Source of the DNA: Climacteris rufus
Taxonomy: Eukaryota; Chordata; Aves; Passeriformes; Climacteridae
Reading direction: 5' to 3'
NCBI GenBank assembly: GCA_013398175.1
Contig: VZRZ01004849.1
Location: 1 to 64,000, forward strand
DNA: 64,000 nucleotides
Shown: positions 59,528 through 64,000 of the stretch, piece after piece
How positions within the stretch are numbered: the first letter of the stretch is position 1
Layout: each line of letters begins with the position of its first letter
Notes under the pieces: model-generated
What the model was told of the DNA's origin: nothing
The model's database searches: none
Seen by the model: the letters and a program-made list of their open reading frames with translations, nothing else
Program-made: the position numbers and the translations under genes

Positions 59528-61540
59528 CTCTCCCCCTGTTCTTTTTCTACTTCTTACATAAATAAAATTCCAAGTGCAATGCATCTCATTAGTGACCATG
59601 TTTTATATTAATTTGGTAAACCAGGAGAAGACATTGTATAAAGACTCGATGGAGTAGTAGGCTGAGGACCAGCAAGTTGGATAAATAGAAGAACAAATTC
59701 TCAGAAGGCTCAGTGCTTTGTGTTTAGGTCACTGCCTTACATGGTTCCCTATCCTGGCAATAGACTCCCAGTAACATAAAATAATGCTTAATAAAACTTA
59801 CACTTGAAAAAGTAATTTGCTTGGGCTATTGATTTAACTAAATTGAGTCCATTAGTTTAAGCACTGTTTGTGTTTTAAATGCACAGCACAGAACCACAGA
59901 AGAATGTTCCTCACTGCAGTCAAGTATTCTATTCCTTCCTGCAGCCAGGTAAGGAATGGCAAATGAGTTTCCCTTGGCATGTGCCCTGTTGAAAATCTAA
60001 ATATGGAGGGCTAAAATAATCTAACAGTGACCTGGTGCCCCATTTTGGGCTGATATCTGCTGACTGGGAGCCCTTTGTGTCCTTGTGGCTTTACTAGGGA
60101 GAGCTGGCAACTTTATGTCAATGAGAATTTTATCCGAGATTGGTTTTCCTTGTTGTTTAACAACAAAAAAAATTTAAAATATTATGATACCTATCAGACT
60201 TTGTAAAGCTGATACCTATTCTACCAACTGCCTCTCTTTTTTTTTTGGGTAAATTTATTCAGCTCGATTATTTTTCACTGCCAATATTTCTCCATTAGCC
60301 ATGAGCCACACTGTTTGTTAGATCTGAGGGAGTGTGTTCTGGAAGGCCTCATCTGTGAAAGAAGTTAGTGAGAGTTGGAAAGGTCCTTTCATTTTGCCAT
60401 TGGTAGTGTGCAGTTATGCTTTCCTCCTTGGTTTAGTGCTGGGCCACAGTCTTCAGGTGGGAGAACCAGCAAGTAAAACAGTCATTTTGGGAAACCTAAC
60501 TCTTTAGTATAAGAGTATATAGACAGGTTGTCTTGGATCTATGATTGCTAAAAAGGATGAGAAAATGTCAGACAGACACCTTATTTTTTTCTCTGACTTT
60601 TTTTAAGGCTGAGATGTGGAGGGGTGCTACTTTCAGCAGTGGCATTCTTTATTCCACTCACTCTGAACTGGGAGCCAGAAGCATTCTGTAGGAGTGTCTC
60701 TAAAAACTATAGAACTGTTTAAAAACAAGATTTTGTAAGATTTATTTTTTGGCTAGTGCACAATATAAATATTGAGTGAAGGTTACAACTGCCTATTGAA
60801 TTCTATGCATCACTCTTGTGGGCATGAGAATAAAGAATTATCATCACTCTAAATTACTAAACTTTCTTTGTACAGAAATTCAAGAATGTTCTCCTCTCCA
60901 AGCACTGCAGAACAGGGTATGACAACTCTCTCATCTGGGGACCCTGACAGGGCCTCAAAGAATGGGCACATCACTTAATTTTTGCCTGGAAGACTCATCA
61001 GCCCTGATTTCCATTCACAAGAGTTGCCAAAATCCTGTTTCATGTTCTCACTCAGATTTTGAGGAATATGGGTAGTATGAGAAGTGGAACAAACCCCCTT
61101 TTAATTGCTTCCTCTTTCGTGCACCATATTATTCATAAGGCTCAGAAGATGGTTTTGATTTTCTCCTTTCTATCATGATATAGTTGTGTATTTTGTCCTG
61201 ACACTTCTTTTCCTTCCACAGCTGTGGATTTGCCATTTTATACCATCAACTAATTGTTCATTACTTTTCAAAAAAGGGAGAGGAATTTGACACCTCCAGA
61301 GAAATCCAGAAGTCACTGAGGGTCTGTGGTTGGGCTCCTGTAGCTAAGTGCTCCTCTGCTTCTCTGGCAGTCAAAGGAGATATTCTCCATCAAGACAAGG
61401 AAGTACATGTAAGTAAACACTCTCATTAGGTTTTGCAGTGAGGACCTCATCACTTAAGGTCTTGATATTTCAATTAATTTGGAGAACTCTGAGGATCCTT
61501 GATGTTCACAGACTTCATGGCCAGTGATCCTAATGCTTAC

Positions 61541-61592
61541 TTAATTATAAGCAGGTTAATGCCCAGTTAGTTATAAGCAGGATTATGCTCTT
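61541..61592. repeat. 26-base diverged tandem duplication
   Basis: TTAATTATAAGCAGGTTAAT... and TTAGTTATAAGCAGGATTAT... lie head to tail (61,541-61,566 and 61,567-61,592) with a few substitutions. Confidence 0.75.
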
Positions 61593-61950
61593 AAAAATAT
61601 GCAAATATGTTTGCTTACAGAGAAATGATTTAATAGTCAGCAAAGGCTTGGACAGGAAGAGCTGTTAGTATTATTCCTCTTCTTGATTTAGTTTCTCATG
61701 GATTTTTAAAATGTTTTGATTAGTTTATTTATTTCCCATTATTAAATATCTCTGTGCCTAAAGAGAAGAAAAGAAGCAAGAAGACATTGTGATTTATTGT
61801 ATCTATTTCCTAACGTGAAAGATGTGTCAGACATTTTTAAGATTGCAAATCCAGATGTTAAGCAACAAGGAAATCACGGTCATATCTCTCCTTCTTTGTG
61901 CATAATTTAAAGAGACATATACAGAAAAAAACCATGTGAAGGTGCAGTTA

Positions 61951-62095
61951 AAGAATCATAAAATTATAGAATAGTTTATGTTGGAAGGGAACTTTTAAAG
62001 TCAGGTAGTCCAGCCTCCCTGCAGGGAGCAGGGACATCTTCAACTCGACCAGGTTGCTCAAAGCCCCGTCCAGCCTGACCTTGAATAATTCCAGG
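61951..62095 (-). mobile_element. CR1 LINE 3' end fragment, antisense
   Basis: AATCATAAAATTATAGAATA, TTGGAAGGGAACTT, GCAGGGACATCTTCAACTCG, ACCAGGTTGCTCAAAGCCCC and GTCCAGCCTGACCTTGAA are the reverse complement of the CR1 3' terminus. Strongly 5'-truncated. Confidence 0.92.
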
Positions 62096-64000
62096 ACTAA
62101 ATCATGAAGCCTAGAAATTTGCTTGCTTTCTATGGAATTTCACAGGTCTTTCTTTTCAAAATACTGACATCATAAAGCTCACTGTGCAGCCACTGGCATG
62201 ACATCCATTTTTGCTTCCTCATGAGCATCTCCCTGTCTTCTTCTGGACCTTGGAAATTCCAGTAGGTGCAGATACTGGTTTTTTCCTATCAACATAGCAA
62301 ACATAATGTATGAGCTGTAATGTAAGAGCTGTGCAAGATGTAGTATGACATTACAAATTCCCTCAGCCATTCCATGTTCTGTGATTCAGTCTGCTTCTCA
62401 CCTGTTCAGCTGTGAAGACACCATTCACAAGTCTACTGGCTGTTCTGGGAAGAATATCTCTTGAAGCTGTACCAGAGGAGAAATAAAAAGGGATCTGAGG
62501 GACTGTTGGAGCCATATTGACTTTGTGAAAATGCTCCTCAGGGCTGTTGAGAATAAAGGAAAGCAACAGCTTTTAAAAATTCCATATTTATATTAACTAA
62601 ATAATATTAAAACAAGTGATAGCTCTTTTTTTTTCTTGTTTTGTTATTTAATATTTTTAAAAAGCCCTTATGATCCAGCCAAGCAGGATTTTTACTGCCT
62701 CAGTGAAAGGAATAATAAAATCCATAATGTGTCCCTTTCTTCCCCATCATCTCCTTGTTGAGCTGTCTAAGACACACTTGGCCAGCTGCTGCAACAGGCT
62801 GATGCTTTTAAATCCAGGCCATCCATCTTGTAATTGGTTGCAATCAGTGAGGTCAAGAAAGTTCTGCAGAATCAGCTTTTTTAGGCTTGATACATGTTAA
62901 AAAAATTAAGAGCCCATAGTTTTGAGCTGCAGAATTCATTCAGCATATTCTTCCTTTAATCACAATCAAGCCAGATTTCTATTAAAACTCACTGTGCACT
63001 TGACTGCCTGTGTTATAGGAACCACAGCAAACAATGAGGTATTAGTTGTCTTTTTTCCTTTCCTTTTTCTGTGACCCTTAAATCTGTACAATATCCATGG
63101 AGTGCAACTAACTACAATCTCCGTATTTAATCTTAAAACGTAATTAAAACACAGAAGTGTGAAATGAAAAGCAATCAGACAGAAAATATGGACTCCAGTC
63201 AGACCACTTCTGTCTGTTTTAGGAATATAAATAGGACTGATTGCATACTTGGATCAGTCTAATCAAATTAGTGCTGGAAACCCAAGCCAGTTTTTGAGGA
63301 GAAAAACCTGATACAATCCTTAGATTTTCCACTGTATATTGGACAAAAAGCAGCCAAGATTGCAAAAGTCTTGTCCAACATTGGGTCAAGCTGGGACTAC
63401 AGGGGATGAGCCTGTTCTTGGAGTCCTTGGAAAGGCTCTGGTTCTCAGTTCCAGGAGAAGCACCAAGTCCCAGCTCTGCCAGTTTTGGTCATCACTCAGC
63501 AATTGTTGAGTCAAAAATTGTAAGAGTGGCCATGCACTCCTGGCCAAATGAACAGCAGCAATGCCTGCTTTGGTTTGGCATCTTATTCAGGGAAGTTCTT
63601 AGCCTTATACTCTTTTGGATTTCTACCTTATCTAATCATCACTGAGAAGGCTTTGCAGCCATTAAACAAATACTTGAGTCCTTAAGCTTCTCTATGTCAG
63701 CATTCCCAGTTTGCAAAACAGAAAAAATCTTTGGGCAAGATTTGCACTCTGTGTATGTACAGTTCCTGGCCCAGTGGGAGCTTTGTCCCCCCCTTGGCTA
63801 TTTTTATATCACCAGGATCCATATAATAAAAGAACAGTTCATGGCCATGCTGTAGATCAGCCCATTTGACTCAAAAATTAAATAACAGTAAGGCAAACAT
63901 CAGGTATACTGATCCCAACAGTGAAGCTCAATCAGTATATCCAAGAGTGCTCTATGAAGGTGGTCAGGTACAGCTGTAACCACTCTGCAGACAAGGCAAA
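62096..64000. other. Intergenic unique sequence to the window end
   Basis: AT-rich unique sequence. No gene, RNA or repeat family recognised. Confidence 0.65.

Larger units (their letters stand above)
56867..61950. other. Intergenic unique sequence
   Basis: About 5 kb with no supported gene. It contains the CCCTTG repeat at 59,483-59,527 and a 26-base diverged tandem duplication at 61,541-61,592. Confidence 0.65.

Noticed and set aside
1..64000. CRISPR arrays, operons, bacterial mobile elements
   Set aside because: The window is a spliced vertebrate locus with CR1 LINEs. No regularly spaced direct repeats or prokaryotic gene arrangement was seen.

Overview
The window looks like nuclear DNA from a bird. 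The grounds are a GC-rich CpG-island promoter followed by AT-rich introns and intergenic sequence, short introns, low repeat density, and interspersed repeats that are almost all CR1 LINEs, one with the ATTCTAT-type 3' end typical of avian copies. I see no mammalian SINEs and no bacterial operon layout. A turtle or crocodilian is not strictly excluded.

Positions 1 to about 26,645 hold one complete protein-coding gene on the + strand, ACTR3B (actin-related protein 3B, ARP3-beta). It has 12 coding exons between 35 and 25,808. All introns are GT-AG, and the joined frame is open for 418 codons before TAA, the usual ARP3 length. The window begins 34 bases before the ATG, so the promoter and most of the 5' UTR lie outside it. 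The 3' UTR ends at a good AATAAA signal at 26,619. The introns are mostly unique AT-rich sequence. Notable pieces in them are a (TA)n/(TG)n microsatellite, an isolated CpG cluster just after exon 2, a GC-rich patch around exon 8, a perfect hairpin 22 bases after the exon 10 donor, and a possible degraded LTR-like segment in the large intron 9.

Positions 26,646 to 64,000 are intergenic. I find no convincing protein-coding exon there. Seven CR1 fragments of very different age and on both strands account for about 2 kb. They include an internal reverse-transcriptase piece (43.5-44.1 kb, antisense) and a well-preserved 3' end (56.4-56.9 kb, sense). The rest is unique sequence with some structured spots: a core-promoter-like arrangement followed by a signal-peptide-like reading frame and a splice donor at 39.0-39.26 kb, a perfect 14-bp hairpin at 42.06 kb, a cluster of GGATTA sites at 31.9-32.1 kb, small tandem duplications, and a CCCTTG hexamer repeat at 59.5 kb. 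In mammals ACTR3B is followed by a long gene-poor interval before DPP6, and this stretch is consistent with that, though the order cannot be checked here.

The one gene encodes a subunit of the Arp2/3 complex, which nucleates branched actin filaments. I found no evidence for an undescribed multi-gene system. The most interesting items are small and are listed with tests.
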